Shown: piece by piece, positions 43,949 to 53,714 of the stretch
Layout: every line of letters starts with the position of its first letter
How positions within the stretch are numbered: position 1 is the first letter of the stretch
DNA from: Legionellales bacterium
GTDB taxonomy: Bacteria; Pseudomonadota; Gammaproteobacteria; JAHCLG01
Length of the DNA stretch: 55,529 bases
NCBI GenBank assembly: GCA_026125385.1
Contig: JAHCLG010000014.1
Coordinates: forward strand, 1 to 55,529
Reading direction: 5' to 3'
Translations under genes and position numbers: made by a program
Notes under the pieces: model-generated
The model's input: the letters and a program-made list of their open reading frames with translations, nothing else
What the model was told of the DNA's origin: nothing
The model's database searches: none

Positions 43949-45184
43949 TTATTTATTAATAAAATCGGGATAGGCTTTTACACTGCATTCAATAACATCA
44001 TTACCCAGAATTTCTGCTTCAGCACAGACTCGCAAACCCATCACAAAGTTTATAATAATCCAAATAATGAGTGTTGTTAGAAACACCCAAAAGGTGATAA
44101 TCATCGTGCTATTCAGTTGAATGAAAAATTGTTTGAACCAGCTTAATGCCGAATGAGCAGAATTCGGCGCAGTGATCAAACTCGCACTGAGTAAACTACA
44201 AATACTGGCCATGCCGAATCCTCCGATGGCCCCGATAGGATCGTCAATTTTTAACTTGTCTAATAAAATAATACTAAAAAAGCAAATAATGCTGCCAATC
44301 GCGCTAATGGTCACTACATCTGAAAGCGCGAGTGAAGGTGCTGTCGCAGAAATTAAAATTACGCCAATTAATAAACCGTTTAAGACTAAACTTAAATCCA
44401 CCGATCCATAAATGATGCGTGTTAATATGGCCATGACCAGCGAACTCACGCTACTGGCCATCAGTGAATTAATAAACACAGCAAAAAATCCGTGAGTATC
44501 CTGATGCAAAATCGAATATGCCCCCAAAAACCCAAAACTGGCTATTAATACTAACCAGGTTCCTAATACGGCAATTGGCATATTGCCACCTAAAATGGGT
44601 TTTATACCGGTGGGATTATTGTAACGTCCGGGGCGCGCGCCTAAAATTAATATGCCACTCAATGAGCTTGCCGCAGCACTTAAAAAAATCAGCGCACAAT
44701 TTCCTCGATCGATAAAATGCATTTGATAAATAAATCCACCCTCGTGTAACCAATAACCCAGAACTGGATAAACAAAAATCATAAATAACAGACAAAATAT
44801 CACATAAGACCACAGTTTTAATTGTTCTGCTGTCGCACCCGCGATGATGGCCATGGTAATTAAGGCTAAACCAAAATGATAAAATGCCGTGGCAATTGAG
44901 GTATCGCTAATTTCCACATCCCAAAAGTGATGCCAAGATTGTTGCGATTGAAAGATAATGCTTAAATCGGGAAAATAGGCATGATGATCATGATTCATAA
45001 AAATAATCGAGTATCCCAGGCCTAAAAATGTCATTGCGGTCACTGCCAGCCCTAAACAATTTTTCGCAAAGAGTGATCCCATATTGCAGGTGCGAATTAA
45101 TCCAGCAGCAAACATCGCCATGCCACAAAAGACTAAAATATTTAATACACCGGCCGTTAATAAATATATTTCATTAGTTGCCAT
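43949..45184 (-). CDS. amt: Amt/Rh-family ammonium transporter homologue with substituted pore residues
   Basis: The 411-residue protein from the ATG at 45184 has about 11 helices and the family blocks in order (AMFAAGLIR, AIIAGATAEQLK, VLGYWLHEGGF, IDRGN, ILGARPGRY, GTWLVLIASFGFLGA, IDDPIGAIGGFG). AAGGAATAGCT before that ATG decides the start; a longer frame to 45220 overlaps glnK. By eye, Phe167 lies where E. coli AmtB has His168, and Phe323 lies where it has His318, so neither twin His is present; the conserved WFGFN is also changed. glnK lies 10 bp upstream, as for normal amtB. It may be a sensor, a non-ammonium channel or a degenerate copy. Confidence 0.85.
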   Translation of the reverse strand: MATNEIYLLTAGVLNILVFCGMAMFAAGLIRTCNMGSLFAKNCLGLAVTAMTFLGLGYSIIFMNHDHHAYFPDLSIIFQSQQSWHHFWDVEISDTSIATAFYHFGLALITMAIIAGATAEQLKLWSYVIFCLLFMIFVYPVLGYWLHEGGFIYQMHFIDRGNCALIFLSAAASSLSGILILGARPGRYNNPTGIKPILGGNMPIAVLGTWLVLIASFGFLGAYSILHQDTHGFFAVFINSLMASSVSSLVMAILTRIIYGSVDLSLVLNGLLIGVILISATAPSLALSDVVTISAIGSIICFFSIILLDKLKIDDPIGAIGGFGMASICSLLSASLITAPNSAHSALSWFKQFFIQLNSTMIITFWVFLTTLIIWIIINFVMGLRVCAEAEILGNDVIECSVKAYPDFINK

Positions 45185-45194
45185 AGCTATTCCT

Positions 45195-45829
<635 letters not shown>

Positions 45830-45949
45830 ACATAAATCTCATTAGCAAAGATTTTCTCATTGTAAGCGATCATCTCGCGAAAAGGTATTTTTACTGACGC
45901 TTGAACCCAAGCTTGTTACACTTGCGTTTTTATCAAAAAGGAAAAAATC

Positions 45950-46189
45950 ATGTTTGATCCTAAATTGCTCGATGAAATTGCAGAAAAACTCAGCCAAGTG
46001 ATCCCTCCTGAATTACGTAACATCCAACGTGATATTCAAGATAACTTCCGGCGAATTTTACAAAGTTATTTTGCTAAATTAGATTTAGTCACGCGCGAAG
46101 AGTTTGATGTGCAAACTAAGGTATTAGCCAAAACGCGTGAGAAATTAATGGAGTTAGAAAAAATTGTGACGACTTTAGAACAAAAGTAA
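45950..46189 (+). CDS. ubiK: Ubiquinone biosynthesis accessory factor UbiK
   Basis: The 79-residue coiled-coil protein (BMFP/YqiC family) has the N-terminal amphipathic DPKLLDEIAEKLSQVIPPELRNIQRDIQDNFRRILQ and C-terminal REEFDVQTKVLAKTREKLMELEKIVTTLE. UbiK trimerises and brings UbiJ and lipids together for aerobic ubiquinone synthesis. AAAAAGGA precedes the ATG at good spacing. It is 9 bp from yifB on the same strand. Confidence 0.93.
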   Translation: MFDPKLLDEIAEKLSQVIPPELRNIQRDIQDNFRRILQSYFAKLDLVTREEFDVQTKVLAKTREKLMELEKIVTTLEQK

Positions 46190-46198
46190 TTGTGAGTT

Positions 46199-47692
46199 AT
46201 GTCGAATGCTATCGTTTATACTCGCGCCGCATTAGGCATTGATGCGCCGCTGGTTACCGTGGAAACTCATATCTCAAATGGTTTACCTCGATTATCAATT
46301 GTCGGTTTACCCGAAGCCACGGTGCGCGAAAGTAAAGATCGCGTACGCAGTGCTATTTTAAATGCCCAATTCGAATTTCCTGCCAAACGCATTACCATTA
46401 ATCTAGCACCGGCTGATTTACCCAAACAAGGAAGCCGTTTTGATTTACCCATTGCGTTAGGCATTTTGGCAGCGTCGCAACAAATTAAAAAAGATCATTT
46501 AAGTCATTGTGAGTTTACTGGCGAATTAGCCTTAAATGGCGAGTTGCGGCCTGCCGATGCTATTTTGCCGATGGCGATTGCGGCGCATCAAGCCAAGCGG
46601 GAATTAATTATTCCGCAAGACAATGCCATAGACGCGCGTTTTGCGCGTTATGGCAAAACGTGGTGCGCTCCCCATTTATTGGATGTCTGTGGATTTTTAA
46701 ACGATCAAACAACATTAACCGCCGTAGAAATTCAAACCATTCACCACGCGGTAAGTTATGCGGTGGATATGCAAGATATTCAAGGCCAAGATAATGCTAA
46801 ACGCGCTTTGGTAATTGCAGCCAGTGGTGGGCATTCCTTGTTAATGTCGGGTTCACCTGGTACCGGTAAAACCATGCTCGCCACGCGTTTACCCACCATT
46901 TTGCCCGCGTTATCAGAACAACTCGCGTTAGAAACGGCGATGATTTATTCTTTAGCCGATTGCAAACGCGAAGAAAATCATTTTTTCCAACCGCCTTTTC
47001 GCGCCCCCCATCACACAGCATCGAGCATTGCCTTAGTCGGTGGCAGTTCGCCTCCACGCCCGGGTGAAATTTCGTTAGCGCATAATGGGATTTTATTTTT
47101 AGATGAATTAACTGAATTTAATCGCCATGTCTTAGAAGCATTACGCGAACCGTTAGAATCGGGAAAAATTATGATTTCGCGCGCCGCACGTCGCGCTGAA
47201 TTTCCTGCACGTTTTCAATTTATTGCGGCCATGAATCCGTGTCCATGTGGTTATTATGGTGATGCAAGTGGGCGCTGTCGTTGCAGTCCTGATTATGTAG
47301 AACGTTATAAACGCAAAATTTCGGGACCCTTGCTGGATCGCATTGATTTACATATTGAAGTCAAACGCATTGCCAATGAATTACTCCTAGAAACTTCGCG
47401 CAAAAATCCTACGAGTGCTAATCTCAAACAATTAGTCCACGAAACAAGACAGCGCCAACTCACTCGCCAAGGGTATTTAAACAGTGCGCTCACCAACGCC
47501 GATTTACATCACTATTGTGTTTTAACGCCGAGTGCGCAAACTATCATTGATAAAGCCTTAACTCGTTATCAATTATCAGCGCGCAGTTTTCATCGCTTAT
47601 TAAAAGTGGCGCGGACGATAGCCGATTTACAAGGTGTCGAAGCATTAACTGAAGAATCAATTTTAGAAGCGCTGGCGTATCGTTCAACCTAA
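46199..47692 (+). CDS. comM: YifB/ComM Mg-chelatase-like AAA+ ATPase
   Basis: The 497-residue protein has the YifB N-terminal Lon-like domain (GLPRLSIVGLPEATVRESKDRVRSAI), a Walker A GSPGTGKTMLA at about 217, FRAPHHTASSIALVGG, the Walker B LFLDELTEF and a Cys-rich MNPCPCGYYGD. In naturally competent bacteria ComM is a helicase promoting branch migration of incoming DNA; competence here is not shown. The stop TAA is followed at once by the GAGCCT repeat. Confidence 0.93.
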   Translation: MSNAIVYTRAALGIDAPLVTVETHISNGLPRLSIVGLPEATVRESKDRVRSAILNAQFEFPAKRITINLAPADLPKQGSRFDLPIALGILAASQQIKKDHLSHCEFTGELALNGELRPADAILPMAIAAHQAKRELIIPQDNAIDARFARYGKTWCAPHLLDVCGFLNDQTTLTAVEIQTIHHAVSYAVDMQDIQGQDNAKRALVIAASGGHSLLMSGSPGTGKTMLATRLPTILPALSEQLALETAMIYSLADCKREENHFFQPPFRAPHHTASSIALVGGSSPPRPGEISLAHNGILFLDELTEFNRHVLEALREPLESGKIMISRAARRAEFPARFQFIAAMNPCPCGYYGDASGRCRCSPDYVERYKRKISGPLLDRIDLHIEVKRIANELLLETSRKNPTSANLKQLVHETRQRQLTRQGYLNSALTNADLHHYCVLTPSAQTIIDKALTRYQLSARSFHRLLKVARTIADLQGVEALTEESILEALAYRST

Positions 47693-47738
47693 GAGCCTAT
47701 TCAAAAGATTCAAGCATAAAAATTTTGAACTGACGCTA
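47693..47738. repeat. Partial copy of the GAGCCT inverted-repeat element
   Basis: This 46-bp stretch (GAGCCTATTCAAAAGATTCA...) starts directly after the comM stop and resembles the left end of the full element at 47739-47881. Both are preceded by CTAA. It is a decayed or end-only copy. Confidence 0.5.
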
Positions 47739-47881
47739 AGAGCCTGTTCAAAGTCTCCAAGCTTGAGTCAGAAAGTGTCGATTTTTGAGCACCGGAGCGC
47801 AGTTTACACGTCAGTAAATGAGCATCGGAGCACAGAAAATCGGCAGTTTATGGCCAAGATTGGAGACTTTGAACAGGCTCT
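47739..47881. repeat. 143-bp MITE-like element with 22-bp perfect terminal inverted repeats
   Basis: The left arm 47739-47760 (AGAGCCTGTTCAAAGTCTCC...) and right arm 47860-47881 are perfect complements over 22 bp. The inside has further self-complementary pieces (GATTTTTGAGCACCGGAG and CATCGGAGCACAGAAAATC). There is no transposase, so it is a miniature element or a non-autonomous repeat. The right arm forms the end of the hydrolase gene on the minus strand. Confidence 0.75.
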
Positions 47882-48756
47882 AAAAAGTTTAGAGCGTCCT
47901 CGACAAATATTTCCCATTGATCTATCCATAGCATATGCATGCATTTGGGATATATTTTTAGGGAACAGTTTGGAATAGAATGATACATCATATCAATATG
48001 CGATCTTGGCATGATCCATTCATTTTCTCCCAATAAAATTAATGTCTCGCATTTAACATTAATTAATTGGTTTTCATAATTAAAATGTTTTAAAAAAGTT
48101 CCCCAACCATAATTCATGATATCAATGTTGTAACCAATTTCCAGAGGAGGTTCCCCTGGCTCGAAAGAATAAGAATACAAAGGAGACATTAATCGATAAA
48201 AGTCGGTAATTTCTTTTTTAGAACCATCAAATGCACCATTCCATAATTTCTCTGCAAACGCAATTTGCTCGGGTGTGCCAATTTCATTTAAGTTGGCTTT
48301 AGCTTCCGCATAAAAAGCGGAACTGACCACACCGCCAATGAGTAATAATTTTTTTAATGACTCTGCATACCGAATCGAATAACCTAAGGCTACTATTGAG
48401 CCATAAGATTGTCCGAAAACAAAAAAATGATCGGGATTGATATTAAAATGCTGACGAATTGCCTCTACATCATCGATATAATGATCAAGCGAACACCATT
48501 CGATATCGCATCGTTCACTCTTACCACAAGCCCTTGGATCGAAAAGAATCACATCGGCGACTTGAAAAAATGTTTGAGCAAGTGACATGGCCGGATCATC
48601 ATACATTCCCATATCATTACCTGGGCCACCCGGTAAAAGAATAATGGTATTTCTCTCACCTAATTTTTTTTGCACATATTGCTTGGTGAAAATTTTGCAA
48701 GCTGGAATGCCAGGCCTTTCTGGTAACGTTATAAAATTTTCTTGGGAATGAATCAT
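47848..48756 (-). CDS. Alpha/beta hydrolase (S33-like), 3' end replaced by a repeat element
   Basis: The 302-residue alpha/beta hydrolase has PGGPGNDMG (42-50), the nucleophile Ser117 in VFGQSYGSIVALGYSIRY, DPRACGKS and a His in KCMHMLWIDQWE. The acid position has GENEWIM (Glu/Asn) instead of the usual Asp. The proline iminopeptidase subfamily is the closest by motif, but the substrate is unknown. The last ten residues (EPVQSLQSWP) and the stop are encoded by the 143-bp inverted-repeat element. The original C-terminus is therefore probably lost, though the catalytic part is intact. Confidence 0.8.
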   Translation of the reverse strand: MIHSQENFITLPERPGIPACKIFTKQYVQKKLGERNTIILLPGGPGNDMGMYDDPAMSLAQTFFQVADVILFDPRACGKSERCDIEWCSLDHYIDDVEAIRQHFNINPDHFFVFGQSYGSIVALGYSIRYAESLKKLLLIGGVVSSAFYAEAKANLNEIGTPEQIAFAEKLWNGAFDGSKKEITDFYRLMSPLYSYSFEPGEPPLEIGYNIDIMNYGWGTFLKHFNYENQLINVKCETLILLGENEWIMPRSHIDMMYHSIPNCSLKIYPKCMHMLWIDQWEIFVEDALNFLEPVQSLQSWP

Positions 48757-48809
48757 AGTTAGCCCTTTTGAGAATCTCCGAATAAAAATTAGTAAAGTCG
48801 AGCAGCAGA

Positions 48810-49664
48810 TTAAAATATTTTATTATGCCGATGACAATAAGGTGATTTTTGCATTTTATCATAATAATGTTGATGATACTCTTCCGCCGACCAAAAATGT
48901 GTCACTTTTCTTAATTGTGTTGTCACCTGATAGCCTTTTTCTTTCAATATTTTTATCACCTGTTCTGCGGTATCGCGTTGTGATGGATTGAAATAAAAAA
49001 TAGCACTTAAATATTGTTCACCAATATCAGGACCTTGCCCATTATCTTGAGTAAAATTATGTATTTCAAAAAAATATTTAATTACTTGTTCGTACGTTAG
49101 TTTATCTTTATCGTAAATTACACGTAAGACTTCAAGGTGATGCGTATTACCGCGGCAAACATCTTCATAAGTTGGGTTGGAAGTGGCACCACCGCTATAG
49201 CCAACTTGTGTCGCGATAACACCAGCCAGTTTTTCAAAATAATATTCTACGCCCCAAAAACAACCCGCAGCAATGATGGCTTCTTCAGTATCCATGACTT
49301 CATTATCCTGCACGAACTCAATGGCTAAAGAATTAACGCAGTGACGCAAATTTTTTGCGGTATGTCCTTCCCCTTCAAATACATGGCCTAGGTGACCGTC
49401 GCACCGCGCACAGAGGATCTCCGTGCGACGACCATCAGCATCCGCTTGGCGTTTAATGCGATGGGGAATTTCATCATCAAAACTTGGCCAACCACAGCCA
49501 GAAATAAATTCATGATGTGCCCGAAACAAAGCCATACCACAACCACGGCAGATAAAAGTTCCTCGTTCAGGAATGGTTTTAATATCAACGGTGAAAGGCG
49601 GTTCGGTATGCTTCTCTTTTAAAATAGCATAGCTTTCCGGTGTGAGGCTCGCGTATTTGTCCAT
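48810..49664 (-). CDS. msrAB: Bifunctional methionine sulfoxide reductase MsrB-MsrA
   Basis: The fused enzyme repairs both epimers of oxidised methionine. The N-terminal MsrB part (about 1-120) has CRGCG and CARCDGHLGHVF for zinc and CVNSLAIEF with the catalytic Cys. The MsrA part (about 130-284) has AAGCFWGVEYYF with its catalytic Cys, GYSGG and FFEIHNFTQDNGQGPDIGEQYLS. The order MsrB-MsrA is the reverse of some fusions. The Met at 49664 (MDKYASLTPESYAIL) is preferred; a longer frame to 49739 adds an unlikely 25 residues. Confidence 0.94.
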   Translation of the reverse strand: MDKYASLTPESYAILKEKHTEPPFTVDIKTIPERGTFICRGCGMALFRAHHEFISGCGWPSFDDEIPHRIKRQADADGRRTEILCARCDGHLGHVFEGEGHTAKNLRHCVNSLAIEFVQDNEVMDTEEAIIAAGCFWGVEYYFEKLAGVIATQVGYSGGATSNPTYEDVCRGNTHHLEVLRVIYDKDKLTYEQVIKYFFEIHNFTQDNGQGPDIGEQYLSAIFYFNPSQRDTAEQVIKILKEKGYQVTTQLRKVTHFWSAEEYHQHYYDKMQKSPYCHRHNKIF

Positions 49665-49778
49665 GGGTGTTCCTATGCAACAGTGTTTGCAAGATTTTAC
49701 TATAAAATCTGTTCGATCTCGATAAGATGCATAATACAAACAATATTAATTTTGATTCGCTTTTAAGCGATGGAAACT

Positions 49779-50264
49779 TCAAAGAGTGGGTCTTAAACGA
49801 TAATGCATGGCTTCTTCTAATTCTTGTTGATGTTCTTTATCTGCTTCAATGGTAGCAAGTTGATATAATGCCAATGCTCTCACGCGAGCATCGTGCAAAC
49901 TTTTATCTTCTTGATGTTGTTTGATCCAAGACTCATGAGAATTAGCACATTTGACTAACGTATCTTCTAACAAACGATCTTCAAAAAGACTCGTCCCTTC
50001 GGCATGCCCGCCGACAAAAGCGTAGTGATCCATTAATGGCGCTTGAGCACCATAACTCCCGAGAACATTCGCCCCCACGCGATTACCATTACCAGGAGTA
50101 TCACTTCCCTGAATGTAGCGAATAAATTCTTCTTGGGAAACCATTTCTTTAGTCGCTAATAAACACAATCCTTGAATTTCTTGCTCGGAAACGCATAACT
50201 CTTTTTTGTGTTTATCAATCCAACGCAAACGATTATGAATATTAAAATAAGAGTGCATAGTCAT
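49779..50264 (-). CDS. Hypothetical protein
   Basis: The 161-residue hydrophilic protein (FNIHNRLRWIDKHKKELCVSEQEIQGL; DTPGNGNRVGANVLGSYGAQAPLMDHYAFVGGHAEG; LEEAMHYRLRPTL) has a Gly-rich middle between two helical parts. It has no signal peptide and no family I recognise. It is 24 bp downstream of the 184-residue unknown, so the two likely form an operon. Confidence 0.6.
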   Translation of the reverse strand: MTMHSYFNIHNRLRWIDKHKKELCVSEQEIQGLCLLATKEMVSQEEFIRYIQGSDTPGNGNRVGANVLGSYGAQAPLMDHYAFVGGHAEGTSLFEDRLLEDTLVKCANSHESWIKQHQEDKSLHDARVRALALYQLATIEADKEHQQELEEAMHYRLRPTL

Positions 50265-50288
50265 TCCTCAGTTTTCTGTCACCGATTT

Positions 50289-50843
50289 TTAGCCTCCCAC
50301 AGAACTACGATAGCGGTAATGTTTCTTGTCCCATTCATATTCTGCATTGGCGTTTTCTTCAGCTATTTTATTCGTTACCATTCCTCGAGCTAATGCCGCT
50401 TCTTCGAGTACTTCCGCATAAGAGTTTTTTGCGCTTTTCGAAGGATTAGGTTGCAAATACTGTATCGAACGTCGCTGTTTTTGTTCTTGATAGTAAATAT
50501 CTTCAAGCGCGCTGCCGCCATCGTTAATAGCACCAAACGCATAGCCAGGATCGAGGTTTGCGAATGATTCAACTGAACGACTGCCACTTACCATATCACC
50601 TCGTATGGTGCCTTGCGGTCCGCCCCCTTGTGCAAATAAAATAAAGGCCGCGGCAATATTTTTTGTTCCGAACTGATCGCCACCGGCAAATAATTGACCG
50701 GATTGAACGGCATTATTCAAGTCGATTTCTCCGCCATCAGGAATTAGATTCGCTAGCTGTTGGAGAAAAGCTAATTGCAGTTGACTAAAACCCATTTGCG
50801 GGCTTTTTTGTAGCAGTTCACGTACGCGTTGATAACTTAGCAT
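50289..50843 (-). CDS. Hypothetical protein
   Basis: This 184-residue protein has a helical start (YQRVRELLQKSPQMGFSQLQLAFLQQLANLIPDGGEIDL), a Gly-rich middle (FAGGDQFGTKNIAAAFILFAQGGGPQG) and a charged, Tyr- and Lys-rich tail. It has the same helix-Gly-rich-helix outline as the next gene, but no clear sequence identity. No family is recognised. It follows polA by 80 bp on the same strand. Confidence 0.6.
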   Translation of the reverse strand: MLSYQRVRELLQKSPQMGFSQLQLAFLQQLANLIPDGGEIDLNNAVQSGQLFAGGDQFGTKNIAAAFILFAQGGGPQGTIRGDMVSGSRSVESFANLDPGYAFGAINDGGSALEDIYYQEQKQRRSIQYLQPNPSKSAKNSYAEVLEEAALARGMVTNKIAEENANAEYEWDKKHYRYRSSVGG

Positions 50844-50923
50844 TGGGATTACTCCTCTTTACTAAAAGAATAGCACAATATTGAGCGAACATCCCTTCAT
50901 TCATCAATTAAGTTTATATCCTA

Positions 50924-53614
50924 TCAATGCGCCTCATCCCAATTTGCGCCGACCCCCACTTCAACCGCTAGTGGAACTACTAAGGTTAACGCGCGGCTCA
51001 TGCGTTCGGCAATTTCGTGTTTCACGTTTTCTACACAGTGATGATGAACTTCAAAGACCAATTCATCGTGGACTTGCATGATCATCACCGCAGCGATTTT
51101 TTCGCGCTGTATCCACCGATCAATATCAATCATCGCAAGTTTAATAATATCGGCCGCACTGCCCTGCATAGGCGCGTTAATGGCAGCCCGTTCTGCGGCA
51201 CGTTGCCGCTGAAACTGTTTAGAATTAATTTCAGGTAAGTATAATCGCCGTCCGCTGATGGTTTCCACATAGCCTAGTTGTTTGGCTTGTTGACGCGTAT
51301 TTTCCATATACTGTTTTACGCCTGGGTAACGATGAAAATATAAATCCATGTATTCTTGCGCATTATTTCTGTCGATCCCTAATTGTTTAGCTAAGCCAAA
51401 GGCGGACATGCCATAAATTAAACCAAAATTAATCGCTTTGGCACTCCGCCGTTGATCGCTGGTGACCTCATTTAATGGCACACCGAAAACTTCAGCGGCG
51501 GTGGCTTTATGAATATCTAAGCCTTGGGCAAAGGCGTTTAATAAACCACGATCACCCGATAAATGCGCCATAATTCGTAATTCAATTTGTGAATAATCTG
51601 CCGCCACGATAACGTGTTCTGCTCGTGCAATGAATGCGCGACGAATTTGACGACCCGCTTCATGACGAATAGGAATATTTTGTAAATTAGGATTAGAAGA
51701 TGATAAGCGCCCGGTAGACGTCACCGCTTGCTGATAGGACGTGTGAACTCTCCCCGTCTTAAGATCGATTTGTTCGGGTAGACGATCGGTATAGGTCGAT
51801 TTTAATTTACTGAGACTGCGAAATTCTAAAATCACTTTAGGTAATTCATACTCATACGCTAATTCTTCTAAGACATTTTCAGCCGTCGAAGGTTGACCTG
51901 AAGGGGTTTTTTGAATGATCGGTAATTTTAATTCGGTAAATAAAATATCTTGTAATTGTTTGGGTGAACCTAAATTAAATTCACACTTGGCTAATTGAAA
52001 TGCTTGTTGCTCAAGTTCTTTTATGCGTTTAGCCAATGTTTGGCTTTGTTGCGCTAATAAGGTTTTATCAATTAATACACCTTCACATTCCATGCGCGAT
52101 AACACTGGAACTAAAGGCAATTCAATGGTTTGATAAATGTGATTTAATTTTTCTTCTGCCAAAATTTTGGGGTGTAATACGTGATGTAAGCGTAACGTAA
52201 TATCAGCGTCTTCTGCAGCATATGCTGTGGCTGTGGCGATGTCGACTTGATTAAACGTCACTTGTTTAGCACCTTTACCGGCAATTTCTTCAAAGGTAAT
52301 CGTGTGATAATTTAAATAATGCAACGCTAGCGTATCCATATCGTGCCGATTACTGGTGCTGTTTAACACATACGATTCAAGCATGGTATCGCCTGCTAAA
52401 CTAGAAATATTAATTCCATAGCGGCATAGAATATTCATATCGTATTTTATATTTTGCCCAATGATTTTTTGTGGGATTTCTAAAATGGGTTTTAACAAAG
52501 TTAATATTTTCTCACGATTTAATTGCTGAGGTGCATTTTCATAATTGTGTGCAAGAGGAATATACGCAGCTTCTTCCGCCGTGACTGCAAACGACAATCC
52601 CACTAATTCGGCTTGCATATAATCGAGGCTCGTTGTTTCAATATCGAAAGCAAAGTGTGGAGCTTGTTGTAACCGAGCTAACCACGGCAGCAATTGTTCT
52701 TCTGTAAAAATAGTGTGGTAGTGATGGCTGACTGATTTTTTTTCCGCGTCAGTGGTTTCGGTTAATTCTTTTAACCAGGTTTTAAATTCATAGCGGGTGA
52801 ATAATTCTTTTAAGGTTTGAGTATCGGCAGGATGCACTAATAAATCATTTAATTGATACGGCATATCAACCGTGCAATGAATGGTGACTAATTGTTTGGA
52901 GAGTGGCAAAAATTCCACACTTTCGCGCAAATATTCTCCCACTTTACCTTTAATATTTTTAGCATTCGCTATTATCCCATTTAAATCGCCAAATTCTTGC
53001 AGCCATTTTACCGCCGTTTTAGGACCACATTTATTAACGCCAGGAACGTTATCAATTTTATCGCCGATTAATGCCAAATAATCGACGATGAGTTCTGGAG
53101 GCACACCAAATTTTTCGATAACGGCTTGGCGATCGTAACGTTTATTGCTCATGGTATTAATTAAATGAATATGATCATTAACTAATTGCGCCATATCTTT
53201 ATCGGTAGTAGAAATTAATATTTCGCGTTTATCTTGCAAAGCCAAATGCGCAAAACTCCCAATTACATCATCGGCTTCTACTTTATCCACAATAATCAAC
53301 GGAAAACCTAAGGCTTTTATCAGGCTAAATACCGGCTCAATTTGCACTCGCAAATCATCCGGCATGGGCGGACGCGTGGCTTTATAGTCTTTGAATAAAT
53401 CGTGACGAAATGTTTTTCCTTTGGGATCGAAAATCACCGCCATCAATTCGGGTTGATAATCTTTTTGCAAACGCTTTAACATGCTAATTACACCATATAT
53501 CGCTCCGGTGGGTTCTCCGTGCGAGTTGGTGAGTGGTGGTAGTGCGTGAAATGCACGGTATAAATAAGAGGAGCCATCTACTAAAATAATCGGTTTGTTT
53601 TGCGTCATATTCAA
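50924..53614 (-). CDS. polA: DNA polymerase I
   Basis: The 896-residue enzyme has the 5'-3' exonuclease domain (about 1-290, VDGSSYLYRAFHALPPL, EADDVIGSFA, GDKIDNVPGVNKCGPKTA), the 3'-5' proofreading domain (FAFDIETTSLDYM with Asp and Glu intact; AEDADITLRL), and the polymerase domain (ADYSQIELRIMAHLSGD, RRSAKAINFGLIYGMSAFGLA, MQVHDELVFE). All catalytic carboxylates are present, so it is full function. It fills gaps and removes RNA primers. It diverges from thrB across 100 bp. Confidence 0.97.
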   Translation of the reverse strand: MNMTQNKPIILVDGSSYLYRAFHALPPLTNSHGEPTGAIYGVISMLKRLQKDYQPELMAVIFDPKGKTFRHDLFKDYKATRPPMPDDLRVQIEPVFSLIKALGFPLIIVDKVEADDVIGSFAHLALQDKREILISTTDKDMAQLVNDHIHLINTMSNKRYDRQAVIEKFGVPPELIVDYLALIGDKIDNVPGVNKCGPKTAVKWLQEFGDLNGIIANAKNIKGKVGEYLRESVEFLPLSKQLVTIHCTVDMPYQLNDLLVHPADTQTLKELFTRYEFKTWLKELTETTDAEKKSVSHHYHTIFTEEQLLPWLARLQQAPHFAFDIETTSLDYMQAELVGLSFAVTAEEAAYIPLAHNYENAPQQLNREKILTLLKPILEIPQKIIGQNIKYDMNILCRYGINISSLAGDTMLESYVLNSTSNRHDMDTLALHYLNYHTITFEEIAGKGAKQVTFNQVDIATATAYAAEDADITLRLHHVLHPKILAEEKLNHIYQTIELPLVPVLSRMECEGVLIDKTLLAQQSQTLAKRIKELEQQAFQLAKCEFNLGSPKQLQDILFTELKLPIIQKTPSGQPSTAENVLEELAYEYELPKVILEFRSLSKLKSTYTDRLPEQIDLKTGRVHTSYQQAVTSTGRLSSSNPNLQNIPIRHEAGRQIRRAFIARAEHVIVAADYSQIELRIMAHLSGDRGLLNAFAQGLDIHKATAAEVFGVPLNEVTSDQRRSAKAINFGLIYGMSAFGLAKQLGIDRNNAQEYMDLYFHRYPGVKQYMENTRQQAKQLGYVETISGRRLYLPEINSKQFQRQRAAERAAINAPMQGSAADIIKLAMIDIDRWIQREKIAAVMIMQVHDELVFEVHHHCVENVKHEIAERMSRALTLVVPLAVEVGVGANWDEAH

Positions 53615-53714
53615 TTGCCTTCTAAACTCAGTGGGGTATTATCCTAAATTAAAAGACCCAGGGGCAAGCTCCATCGCATAAATTTTAACGGATGAACCCT
53701 ACACAGGAAAAACG

